From Gymnopus androsaceus JB14 (lineage: Eukaryota > Basidiomycota > Agaricomycetes > Agaricales > Omphalotaceae): a stretch of 38,745 nt of DNA. Under the pieces are notes generated by a model. That model worked only from the letters and a program-made list of their open reading frames with translations. It was not told where the DNA came from and did no database searches. A program made the translations under genes and the position numbers. Positions 21,043 to 30,682 of the stretch are shown piece after piece. The DNA lies in the NCBI GenBank assembly GCA_009733575.1, contig ML769809.1, positions 10,372 through 49,116 of the forward strand, read 5' to 3'. Positions within the stretch are counted from its first letter, which is position 1, and each line of letters begins with the position of its first letter.

Positions 21043-21185
21043 ACTCCTGTGGGATCGCCACAACTTTGAGCGAGCTGTCATCTGCCCATCAATGTTTGAC
21101 AGCTGTCCATTTTCTCCTGTGAACACTATATACAGTAAGTAAGAATCAATGCATCAGCAAAAGGTCACATCACTTTACAGCTTTC
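21043..21185. repeat. Element-junction segment, second copy
   Basis: Near-identical copy of 18402-18542, including the 33 bp of nested-element terminus. Here it runs straight into CATAGCAGGTCATAGC-type sequence of another element, so the copied junction now serves as the left end of the 699-bp element. Confidence 0.85.
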
Positions 21186-21850
21186 CATAGCAGGTCATAG
21201 CAGCCATAGTGCTATGAAATGCTATGGCTTCCTATGAGCTCCTATGAGCTCCTATGAGATTACCGAACACATGAGCTAGCTGTCAACATCTTGACACCTG
21301 TCAGTCTCTCCTGCCAACGCTATATAGCATCGATGCATTAACATTGCAACTTCCCCAAGTTCCCTTCCTTCCCTCCCCCCAACTTCCTTTTTTTCCCAAG
21401 TCAAAGCTCCGAGTTGCTTTAGTTTGGATGTCCTTGGTAAGTCTCACCCTTGGACTTTATTTGATACATCTAATTACACATCGGTAGTGTTACAGTTTGG
21501 TATTTACAGTACTTTAGCTTTGTTTACAATATGTAGTCATACTTTACACTACGTCGTTGTACTTTTTGAGTCGCTATGCTTACTACATACCATGGCCGTG
21601 ACAATATGATATGATTTTATTATTATTATTTTCGCTTGCAATTGAGTGAGGGAATTGATTCCAAAAGCAGTCATACATTCAGTTTTCAATTGAAACCGCA
21701 CTGACAGATGTCATTTGCGAGAAATCCATAGCGACTTATAGCAATCCATAGCGGTCCATAGTTCTGGACAGATGGGGACCTTGCTATGGGTGCTATGAGT
21801 GCTGGACAGAGCTGTACAGCTCTGTCCAGTACACCCAGGTTTTGCTGATG
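21152..21850. mobile_element. Third CATCAG-type element (699 bp)
   Basis: It starts CATCAGCAAAAGG (21152) and ends TTTTGCTGATG (21840-21850). From 21186 on it carries the same CATAGC / CCTATGAGC subterminal words, a TGACAC...TGTCA block, a CTATATAGC box, and the downstream region shared with 20540-20990. Its length matches the outer element minus insert (700 bp). The first 33 bp come from the nested 2-kb element, so the left terminus is chimeric. Non-coding. Confidence 0.7.
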
Positions 21851-22302
21851 TAAGCCTTTTGCATGAAATTCTATGCATTGTGAGATATTCATCAGTAGCT
21901 CTAAAACTGGCCTCTCTGACTGTTTACAATCAATGCTCTCTGTCTTGAACTATGACCCCAATGTATGATTGCAACACAGAAGCAGGCTAGGACCCCTGAT
22001 AGTACACTTGGGCTCTAATCCTAAAAGGCCAGATTTTGGCCAAATTTGGAGGCAATGTATCATGCCAAAGGCCAAAATTTTGGCCCCTGTTGGATGGCAG
22101 GTCTAGTGTAAATAAAGGCTGAAACAGACTGATCCATAGACCAGGTCTGATCCAAAAGGGCCGAATTCTGCACAGATATTGGCTCATGCCTGATACTGCA
22201 GGTTCCATCACTTCCAAATGTTTCTTGTACCATTCCATTCTTTATAATTCTGTATTCCAGGAACAATGTGACCATTCTCAAACCATTGCTACCTAAAGCC
22301 TC
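21851..22302. other. Gene-free stretch
   Basis: No coding signal. It contains imperfect palindromes around GGCCAAAATTTTGGCC-like words (22028-22086), which could fold but have no clear boundaries. Confidence 0.4.
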
Positions 22303-22510
22303 ATGCATGAAGCCATGAAAAAAGCACATACCAGCAGAATACAATTATACAATACATCTGAAGTGGAGTTAAAGGCCTTAAAAACATACATTAAGGATAT
22401 ATTGTCAAAAGGGTTTATACAGTCATCAAATTCCCCAGTTGGAACAACCATGCTGTTTGCAAAAAAGAATGCAGGGAGTTTGTAACTCTGTGTGGATTAC
22501 TGTATAATTA
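22303..22510 (+). pseudogene. Ty3/gypsy reverse-transcriptase fragment
   Basis: The frame contains the N-terminal RT signature of Ty3/gypsy elements: SEVELKALKTYIKDILSKGF, then SNSPVGTTMLFAKKNAGSL. Then comes a TAA (22483-22485) where a sense codon is expected before LCVDY. RT sequence stops at the TA-flanked MITE at 22511 and does not resume beyond it. No other gypsy domain is nearby. Confidence 0.8.
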
Positions 22511-22744
22511 CAACCTAAAGTGCCTGGGTCTTACACGTTACGTTGAGAGCTTCAAAAGTGGAGATCTTGGGCCAAAAATTAGCATCATGGAAGAAAAATC
22601 TGGTGTTTTTTGGGCATTGTGGTGCAATTTTTGGAATTTTGAGTTACTATTTTGCAAAATTCAAAGTTCCTTGTACCCCGTTATGTGTTACGATTTTCAA
22701 AATGACCAAGTTCCCAGGGACCGTGTTACAGGAACTTTAGGTCG
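22511..22744. mobile_element. TA-flanked MITE (Tc1/mariner-like)
   Basis: The termini CAACCTAAAGTGCCTG (from 22511) and CAGGAACTTTAGGTCG (to 22744) are inverted repeats with two mismatches. TA flanks both sides (22509-22510 and 22745-22746), as in Tc1/mariner-type insertions. It is 234 bp, non-coding, and inserted at the edge of the gypsy RT fragment. Confidence 0.7.
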
Positions 22745-22827
22745 TAATTAGCAAGGCTCGAAAGTGCTGGTCGGCAACAGATCAATGTCAACTTGAGGGG
22801 TGGTCGGCTTTGGAGCAAGGGCTTGCT

Positions 22828-22871
22828 CCGAACCTATCGCTGCACACAGGACCTCCCTTCCCTTCGGTCGG
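22828..22871 (+). repeat. Dispersed repeat, copy 1
   Basis: A segment around ACAGGACCTCCCTTCCCTTC, followed by GGTCGGAGTCGGGGAT. Related copies lie at 34817-34875 (reverse strand) and 38615-38662. Confidence 0.75.
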
Positions 22872-22977
22872 AGTCGGGGATTTGACAAGAGAATATATAT
22901 ATAATGCACATCAAAGAAGGAATACTTAACGCACTTGTTTTGGCGTGTAAGACGCCATCCAGCTCCAGTGTTTATCT

Positions 22978-23356
22978 TCCTCGACTAGGGCTGCTTGCCG
23001 TATCGGATACGGTAACGGCCGTATAATTGACGGCCGTGATCGTATAGGATTTTGTGCAAGACGGTACGGGTACGGGAAGGACCGTATACCATACCGTAAA
23101 CCGTAAAACAGCATCTACTTACTTAGTAGGCCAAGAAAAAATTCAAATATCATGGTAATGTTTTATATACATTTTTTCAGTCATATTCTAATGTAAGAAT
23201 AGTGTAAATCCACTCATAGAGCAAAATACAGAGATCCGTAAACTATAGGGTCCTTTACGGTACTCCCAAGACCTCCAACGATACGACATACGGTACCGTA
23301 AACCCGTAACCGTTGGACCCGTATGGACGGTTACGGCGAGCAGCCCTATCCTCGAC
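22978..23356. mobile_element. hAT-like MITE with 8-bp target-site duplication
   Basis: The element (22986-23348, 363 bp) is flanked by the exact 8-bp repeat TCCTCGAC (22978-22985 and 23349-23356). Its ends TAGGGCTGCTTGCCGTA and TACGGCGAGCAGCCCTA are inverted repeats with one mismatch. The interior is dense in CCGTA/TACGG words in both orientations, like transposase-binding subterminal repeats. Eight-base duplications are characteristic of hAT elements. Non-coding. Confidence 0.85.
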
Positions 23357-23430
23357 TACCATCACAGTTCTCCCTTAAATATCTTTTTCGCGGACGACGC
23401 TGATTTGGTCTGCTCACATGCCAAGGTATA
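23357..23430 (+). pseudogene. Reverse-transcriptase fragment with FADD box
   Basis: Directly after the hAT-like MITE, the frame reads SPLNIFFADDADLVCSHAKV and then stops. FADD followed by hydrophobic residues is the catalytic box of LINE-type reverse transcriptases. The upstream part at about 22925-22985 may belong to the same relic and be separated only by the MITE. Too short for family assignment. Confidence 0.45.
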
Positions 23431-23709
23431 GGCTTTTAACGAGGTCTTGATGCGATTCCGCCTTAACCACATCATCAGCACATCACAGTCAACGTTCTAC
23501 AGACGTGAGCATGATCACGCACCAATGACAACGCTCAGTCGACGCTTGAGACTGGATTCACCATGGGGTTGAGGTTGAAGGTCTCAAATATGCACACCCG
23601 GTCGGATCGTTGTCGGAGAAGAAGATTCGGATACGACCCGTAGTTATACCTCCGAATACGTTCCGACTCTAGTTAAATAGAGGAGATTCCATTGTTTTTA
23701 TGTACCAAA

Positions 23710-24896
23710 ATGTCATCCCAGCTTCCAGAAACACACCGAGCATTGGAGTTAATATCAACTGAAGAGCCTCTGCAAGTAAAGACTTTCCAGACACCCCAGC
23801 CTGGTCCCGGAAACGCAGTAGTTCGGGTCTTGGCAGCCAATGTCATATCCTACTCTGGAGACATCTATAATGGAAAACGCCAGTACCCTTTCCCAAAGCC
23901 ATTTGTCCCAGGATCCAACGCCATCGGTCGTGTAGCTGCAGTCGGACCAGACGCTACGACTCTAACTCCTGGCCAACTCGTCTTACTTGACTGCACCATT
24001 CGCGGTCGCGACGATCCTTCTGCCGCTATCCTCTCCGGCATCATCGAAGGTTTTACAGAAGGTAGCCGCAAACTCATGCACGGTGAATGGCGAAACTCGA
24101 GTTACGCCGAATACACCAAGTTCCCGCTCGAGAACTGCATTCCTCTGAACGAGCAGCATTTACTTGGATCCCCTTCAGCCGGAGGCCTTGGCTATGCCGC
24201 TGAGGACCTCTGCCAGATAAGTCGATTCCTGGTTCCATACGGAGGCCTTGACGATATAGGCCTGAAGCCCGGCGAAACTATCATCGTTGCGCCTGCGACT
24301 GGCCAATTTGGTGGCGGCGCTGTACGAGTTGCATTGGCCATGGGTGCCAGTCGCGTTATTGCTATGGGTCGCAACGAAGCGGCACTAAAGCAACTTTCTG
24401 CACTCAGTGATCGCGTAGTTACGGTCAAAATCACCGGTAACGAGCAAGCTGATGCAGAGGCTCTAGAGAAATTGGGTCCCGCTGAAGTGTTCTTTGACAT
24501 CTCACCCCCAATGGTTCGTTATCTCCTTGTTGCAGGTATACTCCGAAAACTCAAGGATATTATTCTGAAATCTAGGCAGCTGGTTCGACACACTTTAAAA
24601 GTGCGATCGCGGCATTGGGGCATTCTGGCAGAATTAGTCTTATGGGAGGCGTGCGAGCTGATCTGTCGTTTTTATATAGCGATTTCATGCACAGAAACCT
24701 TTCGATGAAGGGTACTTGGATGTATTCTCGAGCACAAATTTTGAACTTCATCAAGTTGATCGACTCTGGCCTTTTGCCGCTGGGACAAAAGGCTGGATTG
24801 ACTGTACGAGGCAAATTTGGGCTGGAGGAATGGAAGGAGGCTTTTGAGGTGGCCAGTTTAGCTGGTACTGAGGGGACGGTGGTGATCGCACCTTAA
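23710..24896 (+). CDS. Medium-chain dehydrogenase/reductase (alcohol-dehydrogenase-like)
   Basis: Two exons, 23710-24513 and 24576-24896, with a 62-nt GT-AG intron, give 374 residues without internal stops. The start ATG follows AAA at -3 and gives MSSQLPETHRALELI. The N-terminal GroES-like domain includes PGPGNAVVRVLAANV, PFVPGSNAIGRVAAVGPDAT and GQLVLLDCTIRGRDD. The Rossmann domain carries the nucleotide-binding loop APATGQFGGGAVRVALAMGA followed by SRVIAMGRN. The C-terminus is KFGLEEWKEAFEVA, then a GTVVIAP end. The catalytic-zinc cysteine position of classical ADHs and the four structural-zinc cysteines are absent, so it is probably a zinc-independent oxidoreductase of quinone-reductase or isopropanol-dehydrogenase-like type. 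Substrate unknown; cytosolic, since no signal peptide is seen. It is one of two intact-looking host genes here. Confidence 0.88.
24514..24575 (+). other. Intron of the dehydrogenase gene
   Basis: The donor is GTTCGT and the acceptor TCTAG. Splicing joins ISPPM to AAGSTHFKSAIAALGHSG and restores the conserved C-terminal domain. Reading through instead gives an unrelated peptide that stops at about 24708. Confidence 0.85.
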
Positions 24897-25573
24897 CGAT
24901 GCCAATAAGGAGCAGAACTAACGGAGATTTCGTCTCATGAGATACTTAAAATAATATTCATAGTTATCGGTTTACAATACACTAGAGCTATTTATGTAAA
25001 TTTGTACCGGTACCGAGGATATGATTATCATGAACTAGTTCACTTAACCCTTACCGCATACTTGAATTAATACTCTCAGTAAGAAAGTTCTATCTGAAGC
25101 GCTTTGAATATTTCTTCGGAAAAAGCCCTCCCACTAGAAGATCGATACTGAAAGCGAAATCCAACCGTTCAAGGGAGATGAGGCGAATGGTCAAAGCTGT
25201 TTTATCTTCCATTTTGAGAACACGGTGCAGTGTCATGATACGGTATCACGATATAACTATAAAAGGTCGAGTGACCCGTCGAAGGGGAGGCATAAAAAGA
25301 TGCCTAGCTCATAATTGATCGGAGCACTTGGTTTGTTCTGGATGAAGAAAGTCAAGGTACAAGAAACCATTGTATTGTACAATGTAAGAAACTCCAACCA
25401 TTTCGAGATAAGATAAGTGAGATAAGTTCACCCACGTGTCTTTCGGATGCGAGCCTGCCAAGTGACTCAGTGAGCGGCATTTTCTGTGTTATAACTTATA
25501 ATGACAGTTCTCTTCTTCAACTCTTCGCTTCTCATTCTTCCTTCTTCCAGTTACCTAGCTGGAATCTTTCAAC
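24897..25573. promoter_or_regulatory. Intergenic region and upstream region of the MFS gene
   Basis: No gene is seen in the 677 bases between the dehydrogenase stop and the transporter start. Close to the transporter lie several GATAAG words (about 25408-25427), an E-box CACGTG (25433-25438) and a perfect TGACTCA (25463-25469), the site class bound by Gcn4/AP-1-type bZIP factors. A TATAA-like stretch at about 25490-25500 is followed by a CT-rich leader. Segment 25421-25459 is repeated near the right end of the window. Confidence 0.5.
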
Positions 25574-27923
25574 ATGCCCGAAGAAACGACACCTCTGCTG
25601 AGCTCAAGTCAAGCTTCAGTACATGATCATGAACAAGGTTCAACAGAAGCGCCACATAATGCTATCTATGATCGATTTTCGAAAGGAAGGAAACGCGTTA
25701 TCGTTGCGCTCATCTCGTTCTGTGGGCTCTTACCCTGTGAGTAGCAGCCAACTCATACTAATCATCGCACTGACCAGCGAACGGTACAGTATTCGTATCT
25801 GGGTCCTTCTTCCCTTCCATTCCGTCAATTTCAAGGGACATGAACACTTCTCTTCTGTGGTTAGGTTTGTTTTTACTAACGACTCGGCGCTGACTCTGAA
25901 GTAAGTGTGATGATATCTTGCTTCAGCTTGACGGTCAGCGTATCCGTCTTTGCTTCCTGCGTAGGTGCTCTTTTTGGCGCGTCATACTCGGGTTTCTGTA
26001 CGTGAGCTTTCTTTTTTTTCCTGAGAAAGCAACAATTAATTAATCAATATACTTTCTATCCGACTCTTATTTCCTGACTCAAATCCTTCATTCCTCTATT
26101 GAACCTTTCTTCCGTGCAATTAAACTGCATCTGGATTCTGGTCACCGTCAACTCCCCTGGATGCGACTATCTATCCTTCCATTCAACTCTGGTGACCTTC
26201 AGATGGCCGTAAACCTATATACCTCGTCGGTCTGCCTCTCCTAACGTTGGGATCTATCGGTGTTGCTTTTTCTCGGACAATGCCCGAACTCATGCTTTGG
26301 AGATTCTTACAAACGTTCGGTGGAAGTCCGGGTCTTTCCATTGGGGCTGGAGTCATCGGAGATATCTACGTTTTGGAACAAAGAGGAGCTGCAATGGGAA
26401 TATTCTTCGGCGTGAGTATTCAATTTTCGTCTGTATGATTTTGAGATGAATCTTACTGAATTATCGACTCAGGCTTGCCTTTTCGGTCCCGCATTAGCAC
26501 CTTTAATGGGCGGTGAGCACTACCTGGCCAGTCAGATCCTTACCATATGACCTGATATCACTCGATGTAGGCGTACTATCTCACTATGCCTCCTGGCGCA
26601 TAACACAGCTTTTCCTCGGCGTCTTGGGTTTGCTCGCATTCATCAGTATAGCAACGCTCTATCCCGAGACTATTCACTCCAGGGACGAGAGGAATCGACA
26701 AGAAACGTGCGGAACTTGTGGCACAACATGCCACCCGAGGTGAAGATTGGTTTGGGATCGTGTGGATTAACCCATTGAAGACGATGGCTTTGTTGAAGAG
26801 TCCAAATTTGTTGGCTGTGGCAAGTGGGAATGTCATTAGAAGCTGGACCCCTGACGAACCTTCTGTTTTTCTCTGCTAGGCTCTCGCTGAAACGTTGGTT
26901 CTACTCACTGATTATGGTACGTCTTCGTTTCCTCTGACTGGTCCCGATGTTAAATCTTCATATTTATGCTTCGTTGCATTGCAGTGATGTTAACACCTCT
27001 ATCGATAACGGTGGTGAGTACACCCTACTTTTTCGACATGTCCCATCGGTCTCTGGATATGTCGTTCGAGGCGGCTGGGCTCACGCTTTCTGCTCCATAG
27101 GGGGAACGATATGGGATAACAAATCAAGCCATCTTGGGAGCGTGTTTTATCCCTATTGGGCTGGGGAATTTTAGTGAGTACTTTTTTAACCACGTAGCTC
27201 CTTCCTTTCTTCTCATCAAATCCCTTCCAGTCGGCGCCCCTCTAGCAGGTCACCTCTCTGACCGCATTCTTAAACGCAAACGAATCGCCAGTGAGCGTGC
27301 TGGAGTTGAAAATTGGTATTACCCCGAAGACCGGTTACTTGGGACACTATTTGCTTTAGCGACATTAGTCCCACTTAGTGTATTGGGAATGGGGTTAATA
27401 ACGACCTATGTTGAAGGGAAATTGGGATTGTGGTTGGTCTTTGTGTGTTTGTTTGTGAATGGGCTTGGAGTGAGTGAATATTTCTGCGATCCGATTCGAG
27501 AGGTGTCAGCTTGAACTGATGAATTTTACAGGTAGACCTCGTTCTTAGCCCTTCAGCAGCTTACATCATTGATGTCATGCATACGAGAAGTGCGGAAAGC
27601 ATGGCTGCTAATAAGTAAGTCCTTTCTTCCAACTCGTTACAACTGGCGTCTATCTTTTTCCTTCCAGTGGCCTACGTTCCTTCCTTATTGCCATCCTACT
27701 AGCAGCGCTTATGCCAATGCTTGACCGTGTGGGGCTGGTATGGACCAATGCGCTCGCAGCGTTGTTGGCATGGCTTGGATTTGGGTGAGCTTTTCTTATT
27801 CTCTACGCACCAGAATCAAATTGACCAGCTTTCTTCTCTTCCAGCCTTCTCTGGTTGACAGTACGATATGGGGAACGTATGCGTGCTTGGATTGATGTTG
27901 GGTATACTACAACGGTAGAGTAA
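25574..27923 (+). pseudogene. MFS drug:H+ antiporter-type transporter, about 13 exons, one frameshift
   Basis: The start is ATG 25574 (MPEETTPLLSSSQASVHDHE). Exons: 25574-25736, 25790-about 25857, 25925-25997, 26203-26411, 26473-26512, 26571-about 26816, 26880-26916, 26985-27013, 27101-27173, 27231-27469, 27532-27614, 27668-27784 and 27845-27923. The protein is about 485 residues, the usual size for a 12-helix transporter. Seen features are LFVSGSFFPSIPSISRDMN (helix 1), motif A YGRKPIYLVGLPLL in loop 2-3, GGSPGLSIGAGVIGD (motif C region), and LSPSAAYIIDVMHTRSAESM near helix 10. This fits the fungal DHA1 family, which exports drugs, polyamines or metabolites at membranes. An extra T at about 26678 shifts the frame in the central loop (PETIH should continue PGTRGIDKK). 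It is a pseudogene unless that base is a sequencing error. The junction at 25858-25924 is ambiguous. Confidence 0.85.
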
Positions 27924-29305
27924 AACTGATCCCTGCAGGATTGAATTTGTGAACGAACTTAGAGAATAGATACGATCTGTAACGATTTACTTACTGGCAT
28001 TCGGGCATAGCTGCATCATATAGGATACAGGAATTTGACGATTTGTTCTAGGTACTTGGAGGTAAAAGGCCGTGATCGGTTCTTCTCTTTCAACCACGAC
28101 CACGAAGGTCTCTCGCTATTTTGTCCACAGTTTTCTCAATGTCTAGTAAAGACAATTCTCCATTCGACGAAGCCTTCGAATCTCTCTACCGCATCCACCT
28201 CTCCTTGAAACCTGCGAAACAATCTACCAGCGGCGCTGCATGATCCAAATGCAAAACAACGAGTAAACCGCTCAGGGTGTGCAGTTATTGTGAGGAAGTT
28301 CATCTCGCTTTACTTTTATCGTTTGGATGTTTATATTTATATGCACGGCGAGTATCAAACAATTCATTGAACAGGTAGACCAAAATCCACGCGTCGTGAC
28401 TCTGAATGTGATTCGTTCGAACGCTTGCGTTGGTGTACTGGCAGATAGCAAAGTCGACTAAATACAACTGACAAGATAGCTAGATTACAACGCTAATGTG
28501 ACACGCTCTAGCATCCCCGACATTTGAATGATGTTCAGCATCCTCGAATCCTAAAATGCCTAGCTTGTTTGTACACCAAGTCCAAAGTCACTTTGAGGAA
28601 GAGTATGCTGTGATCATGCGCGGTGGACGCCACCGACAAGGCAGGAGTTTATTAGAGAGTGGAATTTTTTGTTGCATCGTCTTCGTACCGCTGAGATGTT
28701 CAATCTGATTAGACCATTCGAGCCAGATACCTTTGTCCAATTCAGATCCTTGTAGATGCAAAAATACCACAAAACTGCATGCTGAGAAGAGCGCTTAACC
28801 TTTTCATTTCATGACAACTCCTCCTCACGATGCCCAAACGCGAGAAGGTGCAGAAAGTATGCGCAGCAAATTTGAGGGGTATGGGAAAGGGTCTAAAGAG
28901 GATAATATATTATGTGTCACACTAGGACCACTTGAGCTTGGTTCCCAACATTGCTCATGAGGTCCTGCATCTAGTCCCCACTGATATGGGAAAGGGTCTA
29001 AAGAGGATAATAGAGTCCTGGAACTAGACCCTTTGCTCTCAATCCACTATTTTTTCTTGATTTTTTCACTTGTTCAATACAGTTTATGGATGCGTATACT
29101 TGCGGACTCACGCGTAAATATAAAGGTCATTGCGTACTCCCTGAATCAATCTTGAATGAATTATTGGACAAAAATATTACTTAGTCCTTGTAACTTGCCC
29201 TTTAGACTTGTAGAACCCTACTGTATTGATTTATATATCACTATTGCTAGTACATATTGCTAACTACCTTTAGAATACCTATCTTGAGCTGTATATAGTT
29301 GTAGT
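27924..29305. other. Gene-poor stretch before the copia element
   Basis: A short frame at 28139-28243 (MSSKDNSPFDEAFESLYRIH, 34 codons) has a good initiation context and coding-like composition. It could be the first exon of a lost gene. Nothing else extends it. 28880-29012 contains a perfect 28-bp direct repeat. The remainder to 29305 is AT-rich with no features. Confidence 0.4.
28880..29012. repeat. 28-bp direct repeats 105 bp apart
   Basis: 28880-28907 and 28985-29012 are identical (TATGGGAAAGGGTCTAAAGA and eight more bases). The spacer is 77 bp. A word related by inversion (TCTAGTCCC, CTAGACCC) lies beside the second copy. They may be element ends. Confidence 0.8.
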
Positions 29306-29635
29306 TGTTAAATTTTGATGAGCGTTACACGACAAGTGTGGCGTCGTGTGTTTGTTTCGGTTTCCTTATTTGGTTCTATGTTCTTATTTGGCGTATTTGT
29401 TTGTGTTTCGGCATGACCGTTTTCTTACTATATAAAGCTCGGTTGTAGATTCCTTGCTTCCCTCAGTTCCATCATTATCGACTGAGGGTAAGCTTTCATT
29501 ATTTACTCATTCGTACCTATATTGACGATACCTATAGCCCTCGTTGTACTCATCGAGTCTATAGGTAAATAAATGAGTTCCATCATTATCGACTGAGGCC
29601 CTCGTTGTACTCATCGAGTCTATAGGAAGTTTACA
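29306..29635 (+). repeat. 5' LTR of the copia element
   Basis: 330 bp, TG...CA ends, TATATAAA box at 29429-29436. The R/U5 part has an internal duplication: GTTCCATCATTATCGACTGA occurs at about 29466 and 29577, and CCTCGTTGTACTCATCGAGT at about 29539 and 29600. No clear tRNA primer-binding site follows directly after 29635. Confidence 0.93.
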
Positions 29636-29727
29636 TATTCGCAGTCAGAAACACTTTTACGCATCTCGCCCAATAGACTCAAGGTTTACCTTCATTGCCT
29701 CGCCATTGTCGATTCATTTGATCCAAC

Positions 29728-30682
29728 ATGAGCTCCACATCAAATCAACTTCCTTCCCTTATTACATTTCCCGAGGAGAAACAACTCAAGGGCACCTTGA
29801 ACTGGGCTGCTTTTTGTGATCACGTCAAGAGCGTTGCTCGCTCTTACGGGATGAGCGGATATCTCCTCAGAACCATCGTATCTCCTGCTGCCAACGTTGC
29901 TCCTGCTGTTCTAGCTGCCGGAGCGGTTCAAGCTCCTGTTGTTCCTGTTCCCACTGCTGTCAACTCGCCCAATCCCTCTGCGGAGGAATGGGAGCTTCGT
30001 GATGGTCGTCTTGCTGAAATTGTCTACCAGAATATTCGTGATCCTTGCTCCATAAATCTCGGTGCCGAGCTAACTGCACATGCTATGTGGGACAAGTTGG
30101 TTAAAGAGTTTGAAAATCAAAGCGCCGCAAGTAGGACCCTTGCTACAGAACGTCTCTTGCCAGCTTAAATACGTAGAAGGGATGCCGTTCGAGAAGCATT
30201 TTGGTGTTTTGGAAGCTCTTCGTCAGGATGCCGCAGACGCTGGATGCACAGTCAGCAATGACGAGCTACGTGGCTACTTCTTGGGATCCTTGCCTGTTCC
30301 TTCCCAACTTTGGATTATCCAAAATCATGGTGCTCGCGCATATCGAGATATCAAGCAGTTTCTTGTGGAATACGACATTCAGCTCCAGATTGCCTCTGGT
30401 GGTTCCAAGGCCGACGGGTCATCCGCGCTTGCCACGGTTACCAATACGTCTTATGCAACGAAACCTTTTATCTGTGACAACTGCAAGTGTCCTGGACACA
30501 CTCACAAAAATTGCTGGTTGCCTGGAGGTGGTGCTGAGCACCACGCACCGGTTTGGTGGAAGCGTGGTGTTGATGCAAGCAAGCCTGCCGCTGCTGTTAT
30601 GTTGTCTGAGTCTCCATTGGCGATCACGTTGTGGCTGCAGCTACTTTCGATTTCGGACGCGGTGGTGCATGTGATGCTTTGA
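29728..30682 (+). pseudogene. gag: copia gag with zinc knuckle, frameshifted
   Basis: The N-terminal part (29728-30168) has the copia gag fold signature (KGTLNWAAFCDHVKSVARSY) and then AMWDKLVKEFENQSAASRTL. An extra C at about 30159-30160 shifts the frame. The expected continuation KYVEGMPFEKHFGVLEALRQ is read in the next frame to 30682. The CCHC knuckle CDNCKCPGHTHKNC (30474-30515) would bind the RNA genome. After it, only about 60 codons separate gag from the integrase zinc-finger region, so the protease DSG region is gone. The final residues in this frame are out-of-frame remnants. Confidence 0.85.

Noticed and set aside
20836..21300. CRISPR-like short repeats (CCATAGCA words)
   Set aside because: The words are degenerate, lack constant spacers, occur as inverted pairs at element ends, and the genome is fungal.
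22926..23114. Minus-strand frame rich in YPIR-like repeats
   Set aside because: It is a by-product of the CCGTA/TACGG repeats in the hAT-like MITE.
29636..29660. Primer-binding site directly after the 5' LTR
   Set aside because: The sequence TATTCGCAGTCAG does not match a tRNA 3' end I can name, and half-tRNA priming cannot be shown from sequence alone.
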